Assembly (NCBI GenBank): GCA_951799445.1
Contig: OX637296.1
Location: forward strand, 22,940,001 to 23,004,000
Direction: 5' to 3'
DNA: 64,000 bases
Source: Pseudisothecium myosuroides
Lineage: Eukaryota; Streptophyta; Bryopsida; Hypnales; Lembophyllaceae
The position numbers and the translations under genes were made by a program. Below, in pieces: positions 36,261 through 47,469 of the stretch; within the stretch, counting starts at the first letter, position 1, and each line of letters starts with the position of its first letter. The notes beneath the pieces were generated by a model. The model had not been told where the DNA came from, ran no database searches, and saw only the letters and a list, made by a program, of their open reading frames with translations.

Positions 36261-38350
36261 TACATGAAGAGTATTAGGGTCACCTATTTGACTTCCCCAA
36301 AACATGGACATATATAGTTATTCTAGGTCTCCTCACTTCATGCAAGGAAAGTGTGATGATGACTGCTTATGATGTCAACAGTCTTTCAAAATTGTTGAAT
36401 GTGTAGTCTGTGAGAATGCCAGGCTGAGTATCCGGTTGCCAATAGTGCAGAAGTCATTTGTTAGTCATTTATGCAATACAGTCTTTCACCGCAACTTTTA
36501 AATGACTATGACGAAGTCATATTGAAGTCACAAGAGTGTAGGCTACAAAGTAGCGTTCAAGGAGTCCCCTCAGAGTACTATAACATTTGTCTGTAAGCCT
36601 TGTCCTCCTTGTCCTCGGCATTGCTTATAATCAACGCAGTAGTTGCATCTAGGAAGTAAACCATGGAGGAATGATAGGCGCCATCAAATTATCAGCAAAG
36701 GAGAACCTGTTAGTATAGGAGGAATACTAGGGCATCATTGTGGAAATTATTTTTGATAGGTGCCTCTATAGATGCCCGGGGTGTCCTTAATAAGTGCAAG
36801 AACATAGCAATGGTCAGAAAATGCATGATAAACGTGATTCTAATAGGAAGACCCAATAGTTCTATATTTGAAAATGAAGATAGCAAGCAATCACTAGCCC
36901 GTTACTTCTAGATTAGTATAAGTAGTTAACTGGCAGTCGTCTGCTAAGATACAGTAGACACCTTTATCAATACTACTGTAGAGATTGCAAGGGTGACCGC
37001 TCCTCAATGGATGCTAGTTCCAGTGGAGATAGTTAATCTGGTCAGGACTATCAAATTGTCAGTGGAAGAGAACTTATCAACGCAAGAAGGATATTAAGTT
37101 GTCATTGCTATAGTATTAGAGTCTAAGAATTAGAATAGTGACCACGTAGTAGTTTATTAGTTCGCAAGAAGTCCTTGTAGAGTCGCTTGCAGTCCTTCCC
37201 TAGTGACAACGTAGAGGTGGTACAGTTGCAATGTATGCGATTCCGCACGCTAGAATTGTCTCAGCAGTTCAATGTCCAAAATTGTATCAATCGATGTAGT
37301 CATTTTGCACAGCGGACCCTTTTGGAATTCCCTGTGACTATTTTGGAGATTCTGTAGGTTTTCCTACAAGTATTTCTTAGTTTTTATGTTTCCATGTGTT
37401 CTAATGTCATCATAGAGGGATCTTCAAAGAGTTTCTATGCAAAAGAAAATTGTCAGTTTTCTTTGCAAGGATTTTCATAAATTTCCCCCAAATCCCCCAT
37501 GAGCAATCCAAATCGGTAGACTTTGCAATACATTGACACATCTTACATTTCAATGTTGTTTCCACCTAATATTTGGTAGATTTTAGAAGATTCAAATTGT
37601 CCCATATTGATTGTTGAGGTTACCATGAGGTTAAACATATAAGACTTGTAAGTTGTCAACCTTCGAGACAATGTATTCAATTCTTAGAAATCTAACATTT
37701 CTATTGTTGGTACATTTTAGAAAACTCAAAAATTTTACAATACATGAAATTGTAAAATGTTCAAACAAATGAAATCTACATATTACTAATATTTTGAACT
37801 CTTGAAATCTAGCTAATGGTCTAGACTAAAAATTCTTAAATGTACAAATCAATAAGATTGGAAATTCAAAATCTACATATCTATTAGATTTCAGCTTCCA
37901 AAATCTTCAAATTGAAATGATTATGCAAACTAAAATCTACATTAAAATTAGATTTTAGAGGCTTAAATCTACATTCTAGATTATTGAATTCTACAAATTA
38001 AGTTGATTTTGAGGTGGGGACATCTTCAAATAACGCTAAAAAATGCACAAATTTCCCCCTTAAAACTCCCTTAAAATTCCCTGTCTCACATTTCCCTGTG
38101 AGAGTGACATTCCTTGTGAACAAAAATTTGTAACATTTCTTTGTTTCTTTGGAAGGGATTTGGAGTAAAATGCCTGCAGGGAATTCAGAAAAGGCTTCTT
38201 GTGTTGTAGTATGGAACGACTCCAACTGATTTTGCAATCGTAGTGTAGTGTGGTGTGTTGGGTCAGAACGGCTTTGTATATATTGAAAGTTATCCATTTC
38301 TTTTCCCAACCTGTAAAATTTGAAGGACTACCTACCCGTGTCAGTACGGG
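36260..38350. other. CACTA interior, no gene seen
   Basis: No transposase or captured exon was recognised. The region has moderate complexity with scattered AGTCATT motifs. Confidence 0.45.
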
Positions 38351-39247
38351 CAGAGGTCAAAACCGTAAAACTAACTAGGGGCTCTGAAGGAATCGTGCCA
38401 GTCATTCAATAGTCATTCTTGAGTCGCTCAAAAGTGAAGCTCAGTCAAATTTATGACAAAAAAATGACTCAGAAATGACTTTGCTGGCCACATTGGATTT
38501 TTCCTTTTTCCCGCCAATAAATCGACAACACAGTGATCGAGAACATCGCTCCTGTAGCCCTCTTCTGTTGACTGTTCATCCCGCAGTCACCATGCCAACT
38601 CGGAAATGACTGGGGACGGGTTTCGGTTCCATAGGTGGTGCAATTATAGGGGTAGCAGTCATTTTCTAGTGAAACCGGACATGCAGTCATTCCTCTGTAG
38701 TCACGAAAGTACCTATTTTCTAGTAGTGATTGCTGTAAAACTTTGAATGTGCTCATATGTGATTTTAAAATGACTAATCCCTGTCTATACTTGGAAACAA
38801 CTACGAGTGTCACTTAAAAATGACTGCACAATCTTGAAAGCACATCCTACAATTGACTGGACACGTGTCAAAGCGTCATTTGTGCATTGAAGATAAAACT
38901 ACAACAATAACTAAAGAATGATCAGACACGTGTCAGCCTTGCATTGGTCAACACAACTCCTTCACAACTACAGAATGACTCACGCAAAGATCCACGTCAG
39001 TAGTGGTCGACTAAATTTTTCAAAAAATGGGCAATTGCCCGGCCTTTCTAAAAAAATTCGTCCCTAAACTTCATGGATGAATATTAATTTGCAAATACGG
39101 TTGGTGATATAAACCCCCCATTCATTGTCCTAGAGGACTGTTCCACAATGACTAGGGCTCCAAAAAAATGGACACAATCATAGATGTCCTATGTGACTAA
39201 AAACGCAGTCATTTTCGTAGTCATCATACTACTAAAATCACAAGCTA

Positions 39248-39345
39248 TTCCATAATATCACATTTTTACACTGAGTGATATTATAGAAATTTGTTAGCCG
39301 TTGCACTGGTGATATTATAGAGGGCGACAGGGTGATATTATAGAA
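39248..39345. repeat. GTGATATTATAGA motif cluster 1
   Basis: CATAATATCAC and GTGATATTATAG form an imperfect palindrome around ATTTTTACACTGA. Two more GTGATATTATAGA copies follow at about 30 bp spacing. A near-identical arrangement lies 580 bp downstream. Confidence 0.75.
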
Positions 39346-39827
39346 GTGTGATACAAAACACTTTTTTTCCCTCCAAATTTCACACATTTGCACATTTCTT
39401 GTGAATGTTTGAGCTTTGAATGTTCTTGTGACGCTATTACTTGATTGCTACTACCAAATGACATGAAAAATTTGATACATTGAAGCATTTTTTTGCAAAT
39501 TGCATACATTTTAAAAGTTTTTGCAAATTTCAATTCTATTGCAAAGTTTTGGTCATCATTGTTTGTGAAGCAAGAACTTTATCAAGTGGAGGTGGTGTGC
39601 AAGTATCAGATTGAACTCAAGAATGTCTTCAAGGTACACAACTTTGTTTACAATTGCTTTGTTGAAATTTGACTTCAAGAATGAATTGTTGTTTTCAACA
39701 TTAAGCTTTGTTTGAGCTTCATTTTAAAAATTTGAGAGTAATTTGAGTCTTGATCTATTAGTTTGATGTATTTAAAGTTCAAACTTCAAACAATTTCAAG
39801 TTGAAATGAAGAAATTTGAAGAGCGAC

Positions 39828-39935
39828 TTCTATAATATCACATTTTCTGACTGCGTGATATTACAGAATTCTAATGGAGGCCAATCTTGACAGGTGATAT
39901 TATGGAGGATTGATATAGTGATATTAAAGAGGTAT
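39828..39935. repeat. GTGATATTATAGA motif cluster 2
   Basis: TCTATAATATCACATTTTCT, then GCGTGATATTACAGAA, then GGTGATATTATGGAGG and AGTGATATTAAAGAGG. Same order and spacing as cluster 1. It lies about 1.4 kb upstream of the Helitron reading frame and may be part of the Helitron 5' region. Confidence 0.7.
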
Positions 39936-40251
39936 CACATTTCTTGCTCTTTTGGCTATAAATTTCAATGTTTTTCAAGAATTTCTTGCCTCTTTGATTA
40001 TTTTTCATGTATTTGAAGCCTAATTGAAAAAAATTAAACTTCATTTGACTCTATAATGAACAATTTCATCAATTTGAGTCAAATTGTAAACATTTGACCT
40101 AATTTTCATAGTTTCACTTAAGTAGTTTCACTTAAGTCTTGAATGTTTTTTGATGATTAATTTCTTCAAACTTAACCTAATTTCAATAACTTGGCCTAAT
40201 TTGATTCAAATTTGAAGTAGTTTTGCATGATTTAACCTAATTTGATTTAAT

Positions 40252-40400
40252 TGATGAGGTCTTTTGCCGCCATCATCTTCGTTGTGTTTGCAATTATTTT
40301 TGGCGTGGTTGTCTATAGGATGGATTGGTGGTTTTGCGGGTTGACGAGGTCTCTTGCTGCCATCATCTTTATTGTGTTTGTGTTTGCAATGTTTATATTC
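40252..40400. repeat. 89 bp tandem duplication upstream of Helitron frame
   Basis: GATGAGGTCTTTTGCCGCCA at about 40252 recurs as GACGAGGTCTCTTGCTGCCA at about 40341. Both are followed by TCATCTT(C/T)(G/A)TTGTGTTTG. Confidence 0.75.
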
Positions 40401-41275
40401 AACCAAGTTTGTCGACTGTGTAGTAAAGTGAGCTTAACGGTGGTGACAAATTTTTTATATTTTTTATTTAGAGACATTCAAAAGATTGGAGCATTGGAGC
40501 ATTAGAGCATTGAAGCATTATCTTGCAGTAAATTATTTAGGTAAAATATTTTAATCTTCTTGTGGGTTGTTTAGTATAAACGGACATTTTTCGTTTGCAT
40601 GTCCAAGTATTCCTACTCCAGTGTTGTTAGGAGAAGGCTTGGTGTGTTTTGTGATAGGCGCTTTTGAATTTTAGACGTTTTTGTTGAGAATGAAGTCGGA
40701 TTGATCACTGGCAAGATTCTCTTGTGTCGTTGAGCCTATGTTTGTGGAAAATGATGATCTTCATAAAGCATAGTTGAATTGTTGCAAGTTGTCCTACAGG
40801 TTGCCCTTTTTCCCTATCCATCACCTATTTTGTGGTTCAACCTTGAAATTCACGAGAATTTATTAAAAAGAATTGTAAACCCTTTGTTTTAAAAGCTTTG
40901 TAGTGGAAAGTAGGAGGAGAAGGGTGATTCCACCTTCTTAAAATCTGTACAAGGTTTAGGATAGGCATTCTCCTCTTACTGGGTGCACACATTCAGGTAT
41001 GGCAAGGCTTTTTTTGTAAATTAATTTAGACTTATTGATTCATTTATTTATAGGCTAAAATATTTGATTATTGTATTTTCTTTTAAGATTGATTATCAAA
41101 TTCATTAATTTGTGGTACTTTTTTTTAATCTTTGAACACTTTGATTTATTATAAAATCATTATCATCTTTTGATAAATTATATTTTTTTCAATTTTTTTT
41201 CAATTTAGAATTTATAATTGATCGTTGTTATTTTATACTACGCTCAGAATTAAAATTTGTCATCTTTTCTAGACC

Positions 41276-44200
41276 ATGGCTCCGGCTTTGACTACAATTG
41301 ATGACTTTGTAGATGTTAATGTTCATGAAGTTGGATCTATGTGCATTCAATATCCAGCATGTTTAGCATTTCGTTAAAAAAAAGAAAAATCTATCATTTG
41401 TTGTTACAATGGTAAAACTGCCAGTGAATACATTAGTCACCTTATTGTCCATCCAATGCTCAATGAGCTTTTTATGGGCATGACACCTAATTCTCGTGAA
41501 TTCTTTAAATCCATTCGAAAGTATAATCAAGCTTTTGCGTTTATAAGTATGCGTAGTAAATTTCAATCTAACCAAGCTGAAAGAAGAGGGGTATATATTT
41601 TTCGTGTAAATGGATAATTATGCCATCATATTAGAAGTTTAGAGCCTGAATCACAAGACGGTGCAAAATTTGCACAAATTTATTTCTTGGATGATGGTTT
41701 GCAAACAAATCGTCGCATGAAGATTTTCGATGATCTTCAACGTGAAACCGTTAATATCATCTAAGAAGTTTTAGGATCGATAAATGCTTTGGTTCAAGAT
41801 TTCAAATCTTCACGTGATGTTCTTTTAGAAGGACATAACATGGAACTTCGTATCTCCGGTGAAGTTCCCTCTGGTGAACATCCCCGTCGATACAATCGAC
41901 CAATAGTTCCAGAAGTTGCTGTTGTTGTTCATAACGAACAACATTTGGATTCTGGTAGAGATATCGTTCTTCATCAATGTGGTGAAAATTTATTACGGAT
42001 AAAAGAAACCCATCCAACTTATAATGCTTTATCCTATCCTTTATTATTTCCAGATGGACGATGTGGGTGGTCACCAGCTTTTAAAGCAAATATTGGAGTG
42101 ACTTTAAAGTCATTTGTCCAATATTTGCTTCAAAAGCGGCTTGAGTGAAATGTTTTATATAGGGCAGGAAGACTATTTCAACAATACGTAGTGGATCAGT
42201 ATTTACGTGTAGAACATGAAAACTTGCTTTTCATTAGACAACATCAAGCTGAACTTTGGGCAGAATGCTATCAAGGGGTAGTAGACGCTTTACAAGAAGA
42301 CAATGGAGCACGTATTGGACGTCGCATTGTCTTACCAGCAACATTTATCGGATCTCCTCGATATATGCAAAAACGCTTCCAAAACAGTATGGTCTTAGTT
42401 AGAGTTTTAGGAAAACCTGATTTATTCATTACAATGACTTGTAATTCAACATGGTCTAAGATTCTTAATGAACTTGAGCCGGGTCAAAGTCCTCCTGATC
42501 GTCCGGATGTAGTTGTGCATGTTTTTAAGCTCAAATTGAGAGCTATGATGGATGAGATTACCAAGAAGAATATCTTGGGGGAAACTATTGCTTTCTATTA
42601 CACTATTGAGTTTCAAAAGCGTGGTCTCCTTCATGCACACATTCTTCTTTGGTTGAAAAATAAGGTCAATGATTGTGACCTTGTAGATCGTGTAATATGT
42701 GTTGAGATTCCTGATTTAGATAGGCAACCGCAATTATATGCTGCGGTTGCTAAACACATGATGCATGGCCCATGTGGTTTGGATAATTTTAATTGTCCAT
42801 GCATGAAAGACAGTAGATGCTTAAAGAATTATCCAATGCAAGCTCGAGATGGTACCGTAGTGGGTGACGATGGATTTATTTTATACCGTCGCCGAAACCA
42901 AGGCCGATATATCGAAAAACATGTACGAGGACAAATTATTCGTTTAGACAATCGATCTGTTGTGCCATACAATTCTTATTTAGTAGGTCGTTTCAATTGT
43001 CATATCAATGTCGAAATTTGCAGTTCAGTAAAAACTGTCAAATATCTTCACAAATATATATTTAAGGGTATAGATCATGGTGTTGTAGAAAGAGATGACG
43101 TTGTAGATGAGATTAAAGAATTTTTAGAAGGTCGTTATGTAGCTGCTCAAGAAGCATGTTGGAGGCTCTTTGATTTTGAAATCAATAATAAGAGCCATAG
43201 TATTTGTCGGTTACCTGTTCATCTTCCGGATCAACAATATGTTTCTTTTCATAAAGGAACATCTTTACAATCGGTAATTGATCAAAACACTCACACTAAA
43301 CTTACAAAGTTTTTTGAACTTAATAGTTATATTCGTGCCTTAATTGCTTCTAGTAATCAAGGTAATTATATACTTCTTTGATACATGGATCTTCTGCTTT
43401 ATTATAGATGGGATGTAAAAAAAACATGTGGGTTAGAAAACAACGCAATGTAAAAGTATTCGGTAGAATTAATATGGTTCATGTAGGTACTGAAGTATTT
43501 TATTTACGTTTGTTGTTGACTCATGTTGAGGCACCAACTTCATTTGAAGATTTACTTCATTTTCGTGATACGGTATATCCGACCTATAAAGCCGTTTGCA
43601 TTGCAAGAGGACTTTTACAGGATGATGCTGAGTGGGAGAATTATCTCCAAGAGGCAACTATTATTGCATTGCCTAAACAAATTCGGCGGTTGTTTGCAAC
43701 AGTTCTTGTATTTGGATAACCGCAAAATCCTATTAGTTTGCTTAGGAGACATCTTGATGCAATGTCTGATGATTGGCGCAATGACCAAAATCGCTATTGC
43801 AAAGCGATTTTGTGCATTGAAGAATATTTGTCTTCAATCCAATAAACACCTTGTAGATTTTTTTAACATTGATGATTTGCATGAGTTTGGATATACAAAC
43901 AATGTTGATTTGGCCATTGATGTCGATGACAATAATAATTTGGATAATGCCAATATTACTTTTGTAGAAGAAGATGTTGATAGGCTTAATGAAGAACAGA
44001 GCATTGTTTTCAATGTAGTTACCACGGCAGTTTTAGAACCTAATTCTTCAAATAGATTTTTTTTCCTAGATGGTCCAGGTTGTACGGGTAAGACTTTTTT
44101 TATATAATACTGTATTAGGTTATCTTTGTGCTAGAGGCGTTAAGTGTATAACAATGGCTACAAGTGGAATTGCCGCATGCCTTTTAGATCAAGGGCGAAC

Positions 44201-45325
44201 GACACATTCTTCTTTAGCCATTCCTTTACAATTACACGATACATCAACTTGTAACATTAGTGCCCAATCTGCATGAGGCCAAAGCTTATGTGAAGTACAA
44301 CTAATTGTACTTGATGAAGCTTGTGCTGGACATAGATTTATGTTTAAAGCTATAGATAGATCATTGCGAGATATTCGTGGAATCGATAGTCCCAATGGTG
44401 GTCTTATAGTTTTGTATGGTGGTGATTTTGTCAAACTTTATCAATTGTTGTGCGTGGAGGTCATAGACAAACTGTTGAAGCTTGCTTGCGACGTTCATAT
44501 TTATTTCCACTAATGCAACATTTTCATTTGACTACTAATATGCATTTACAAAGTCAACCAAATTTTCAAAGATTTTTATTAGATGTTGGTGAAGGTAAAA
44601 CCGGTCCAGAAGTAGATTTACTGCTAGGATTAGTTGCACCTAGAAATTCTTTAGATGGTCTTATTGATGCCATTTTTGATGATCCGGTTGATTTCTCTGA
44701 GCGTGTCATTTTGGCTGTCTGAAATGATGATGCTCAAGAAATCAATCGAAAAATTATTGATCGCATGCTTGGTGATGTGCGTCAATGTTTCAGTGCAAAT
44801 TTTGTATATGAGAGCGATGAGCATGCCCATCATTATCCGGTAGAATTTTTAAATTCTTTACAGTTAAGCGGTTTGCCTCCTCACCAATTAAATCTTAAAT
44901 GTAGTCAATATTTGATGTTACTAAGGAATTTGAATCCGGCAAAAGGTTTGTGCAATGGAAGTCGTTTGCACCTTTTGCAAGTGTCATCAAATGTCTTACT
45001 ATGTGAAATTGTAGAAGGGCGTTACTGTGGCCAAAAGGTATTAATTCCTAGGATCACACATCATTGTAATGATAGTCGCTTGCCATTCACACTTTGCCGG
45101 AAACAATTTCCTGTAACTGGTGCTTTTGCCATGACAATTAACAAATCGCAGGGCCAATCATATGATTGAGTCGGCATTTATCTTCGAAATGAAGTATTTA
45201 GCCATGGTCAATTATATGTGACTTTGTTTCGTGGTAGACATCCTGCGAACATTAAAGTTGCCAATGACAACGACGAAGCTGTGGGAACAATAAAAAATGT
45301 GGATTACCATGGGGTTTTTTCATGA
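41276..45325 (+). pseudogene. Helitron Rep-helicase (RepHel), decayed
   Basis: Reading from the ATG at 41276, the family order is complete. There is an N-terminal region with CCYNGKTASEY, then a Rep domain with the HUH motif (HAHILLWL, His codons 42632 and 42638) and the two-Tyr motif KYLHKYIFKG (Tyr codons 43043 and 43055). A PIF1-type helicase follows with Walker A GPGCTGKT (44072), a DEA motif near 44311, NKSQGQS near 45140 and a final NVDYHGVF before the stop at 45323-45325. Nine internal stops lie at 41375, 41615, 41762, 42146, 43379, 43717, 44274, 44720 and 45167. Frameshifts lie near 43420 (A run), 43845, 44097 (T run) and 44440. It is no longer functional. Confidence 0.93.
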
Positions 45326-45660
45326 CTTTGTCATGAAATGTCCTCTAAACATTAACACCTCAATCATGTGGATGGAAAAGTTAAGAGTTTGTTTCAAACT
45401 TTGCATGTTTAGGGTTCATGCACGCTTTTGCGACGTCCCCTTCCATCCAACTTGCAGTCTTTGATTGTGCAATTACATTGTCTCAATTAAAACAATCTTC
45501 CATATTAATATATGGAAGTACTATACATGAGGCATTATTGCTATTTGATGGATGAATATTTTCTTAATTCATGCATCTTTAGATGCAATTAATTCATAAA
45601 ATTTATTATTCTCTATGACAGTCTATTGCAATCTATAAAAATTCATAAAAATTGTATCAA

Positions 45661-45703
45661 AATGGTTGGATTAATGCGTTGCAAAGCAAGCGCCAACCGC
45701 TAG
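45661..45703 (+). mobile_element. Helitron 3' terminus
   Basis: GGTTGG and CCAACC enclose TTGCAAAGCAA-type pairing, followed within a few bases by CTAG and then T. This is the plant Helitron 3' structure of a hairpin plus CTRR before a T. It lies about 340 bp after the helicase frame. The matching 5' TC end was not fixed; it should lie between about 39225 and 41275. Confidence 0.75.
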
Positions 45704-45755
45704 TAAAATGCTAAAATTCTTGTAGTGCAATGGATAACTAGTCTTTAGGGGTTAA

Positions 45756-46075
45756 AAACTACCACTTGGTCAATTGGATACTTAAATTTTATATGTAAGA
45801 TAGCCCCACTTAAAAAACCACATGAATGAATTTATAAAAACCATAGGGTATTGAAAATATGCCCCTCGTAGCTTTTTATGTAAAAATACGGTCATCTTAA
45901 ATACAATAATTAAGGTAAATAGCCCCTCATCAAATACCCTCTTAACTTAGGTGTATACCTTAAATTACAAGGAGTGATCTCCCAGGGATAACATTAGATC
46001 ATTTTCAGTCTCCAATGAGAGAAGCGACAGAGGTCCGAAATTTTGAAATGGAAAATGATGGAGTTCACCATAGTA
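45756..46075. other. Intergenic, no gene seen
   Basis: No coding frame or defined repeat. Confidence 0.45.
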
Positions 46076-46079
46076 TAGG

Positions 46080-46203
46080 CACAGCTCCGGACGCGCGGCC
46101 TGAATCCAAAATCTACTCCTATCCAAGTTTGTGGCTTGAACTTAGACCTTTGTGAAGGTATATGTGCGAATTGATTGCCTATTTAACAAAATTGATGTTA
46201 ATT
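46080..46203 (-). repeat. GTCAATTTCG-family element, reverse orientation
   Basis: On the minus strand it reads AGATTTTGGATTCAGGCCGC, and on the plus strand it ends TTTAACAAAATTGATGTTAA. It lies immediately before the acceptor of exon-like island d. Confidence 0.65.
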
Positions 46204-46210
46204 GTTCCAG

Positions 46211-46448
46211 GGAGATGTAGGAGGATGGGAAGCTGAAAGTCCTTGTTTTGAAGAGAGCAAGGCTGATGAAGAAGAACGAGGAATTGTCATAGTTGACAAT
46301 GAGGTTGATCGCAAGGCAACTATTGAAAAATGGAGGGGAGCCATTAATGGCTTGCGAGAGCATAATCCACAATCACTTGATGTTCAAATAATTGAAGATC
46401 GTATAGATAAGGTTAGAACTTCTATGCAATCCTCAATGTACGAGCTTG
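46211..46448 (+). CDS. Exon-like island d, unrecognised
   Basis: It lies between the acceptor AATTGTTCCAG and the donor GCTTG|GTAACG. The phase-0 frame of 79 codons is charged and helical: GGWEAESPCFEESKADEEER, then VDRKATIEKWRGAINGLREH and a DRIDKVRTSMQSSMYE ending. Of all the islands it looks the most like a real exon. No domain was recognised. A GTCAATTTCG-family relic lies directly upstream and another at 46463-46625 downstream. Confidence 0.4.
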
Positions 46449-47072
46449 GTAACGGAAATATAACCGTGAATTTCATTAAATTGGATGCAAGATTTGGAAC
46501 GCCAATAGTTTCTGACATTCATCTACACAAAGCTCTAAAATTAGGACTTATATAGATTTACAATTCAAGTGATGTGTTTTGAAAAGTGCTAAAACTTTTG
46601 GAATTATGCCAATTTAAACATGAATTTAGTAGCAAAATGCCATATAAAACAATAAGTACGATGGGCATTCCTTGTACTTAAATTAACTTGAGTGGTAACA
46701 TATTTGTATGTATAACATACAAATGTAAATTACATATTGATTTTCCAAAAAATTGTTGCTCTGTGGATCTTGTGGAATTGGAAAATGGAATAAGGTAGAA
46801 GGTTCTGAAATGGTTCAAAATGTGTTCACCATGATCATTTTAGGATGTAAAGGCATGCTCATTATACGTACTTTAATTTTTTGTGAAATGCAACTTAAAA
46901 CATGTACTATGGACGTGCATTTTGGTCTCAAATGACCACCATGCATGCATTTGAACCATTGTAGAATCCATGTTGGTTTTAGAATTCTCTGCCTTAGAAG
47001 AGGTCAATAGAAACATACTTATAATCAATTGTGAATGTAAAGGCACGGTCAGATTTGAGCTTTCTAGAGCAG

Positions 47073-47158
47073 TAAACAACGCAAATGGAAACAGAGATGA
47101 AGACACTACAAATGGAGCTTGCTAAGCTGAAGGATCAACTTTGCCAAAATCAAATTCA
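47073..47158 (+). CDS. Exon-like island e, coiled-coil
   Basis: After the acceptor TTTCTAGAGCAG one frame reads METEMKTLQMELAKLKDQLC, with clear heptad spacing of Leu and Met. The in-frame TAA near the exon start implies either a different acceptor or decay. There is no convincing donor. Confidence 0.28.
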
Positions 47159-47301
47159 ATATGATGAGTGGCATCTTTTTGTAATGGCAAGCTTTAACTC
47201 TTAAATGTCTGAAAAGCCCAATTGAGGTTGCAGCATGGTGCTGTTTGTATATTTTGACATAGAAAATACCATTGATACATAACTTCAATCACAAACCCCA
47301 G

Positions 47302-47465
47302 ATGCGAAGGTTATGAGACTTCCATTGAGAGGGCGCTTTATTCAAAAAGGTCGTCGAGCATTAGTTGAAAGAGCCATGTCTTCGAAAAAGAAGTGGAAAT
47401 GCGTGTGGTCTTCCTCCCTGTTCACACAAGATACGAAAATGTCAGCCCAGTTTTTTTCATTTTAA
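47302..47465 (+). CDS. Exon-like island f, possible 3' exon, basic
   Basis: After the acceptor CACAAACCCCAG the frame reads VMRLPLRGRFIQKGRRALVE and then a Lys/Trp-rich KKKWKCVWSSSLFTQ. It stops with TAA at 47463-47465. It could be the terminal exon of the island series. Family unknown. Confidence 0.28.
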
Positions 47466-47469
47466 AATG

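Larger units (their letters stand above)
35216..38728. mobile_element. Non-autonomous CACTA element, 3.5 kb
   Basis: The left end is CACTACTAGAAATAGG and the right end is CCTATTTTCTAGTAGTG, with a 3 bp ATT duplication (35213-35215, 38729-38731). Both subterminal regions are packed with TGACTGCA/AGTCATT motifs, the probable transposase-binding repeats of the family. No transposase frame was seen; the longest minus-strand frame (38309-37998) resembles nothing I know. It lies inside an older relative. Confidence 0.88.
34547..39224. mobile_element. Older CACTA element interrupted by a younger one
   Basis: The right subterminal region (38732-39220) is the inverted match of the younger element's left subterminal region: ACACGTGTCAGCC, GGGCAATTGCCCGGCCTTTC and a TGACT/AGTCAT-rich texture. 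The right tip reads TTTTCGTAGTC, a worn form of the CACTA terminus. A worn left tip (ACAAGAAAAACGTGTCC) lies near 34550. Excluding the inner element it is only about 1.2 kb, with no transposase. Confidence 0.5.
33623..45751. mobile_element. Probable TTAA-flanked element disrupted by CACTA and Helitron insertions
   Basis: GCCCTAAAGGCCGG follows TTAA (33619-33622). CTTTAGGGG precedes TTAA (45752-45755). Only 33623 to about 34545 and 45704-45751 would belong to the original element (about 970 bp, the size of its sisters). The rest is explained by the nested CACTA pair and the Helitron. Pairing these two distant ends is inference. Confidence 0.5.

Noticed and set aside
37998..38309. Minus-strand 103-codon frame in the CACTA interior
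   Set aside because: Resembles no transposase. No start context or splice sites; weak composition.
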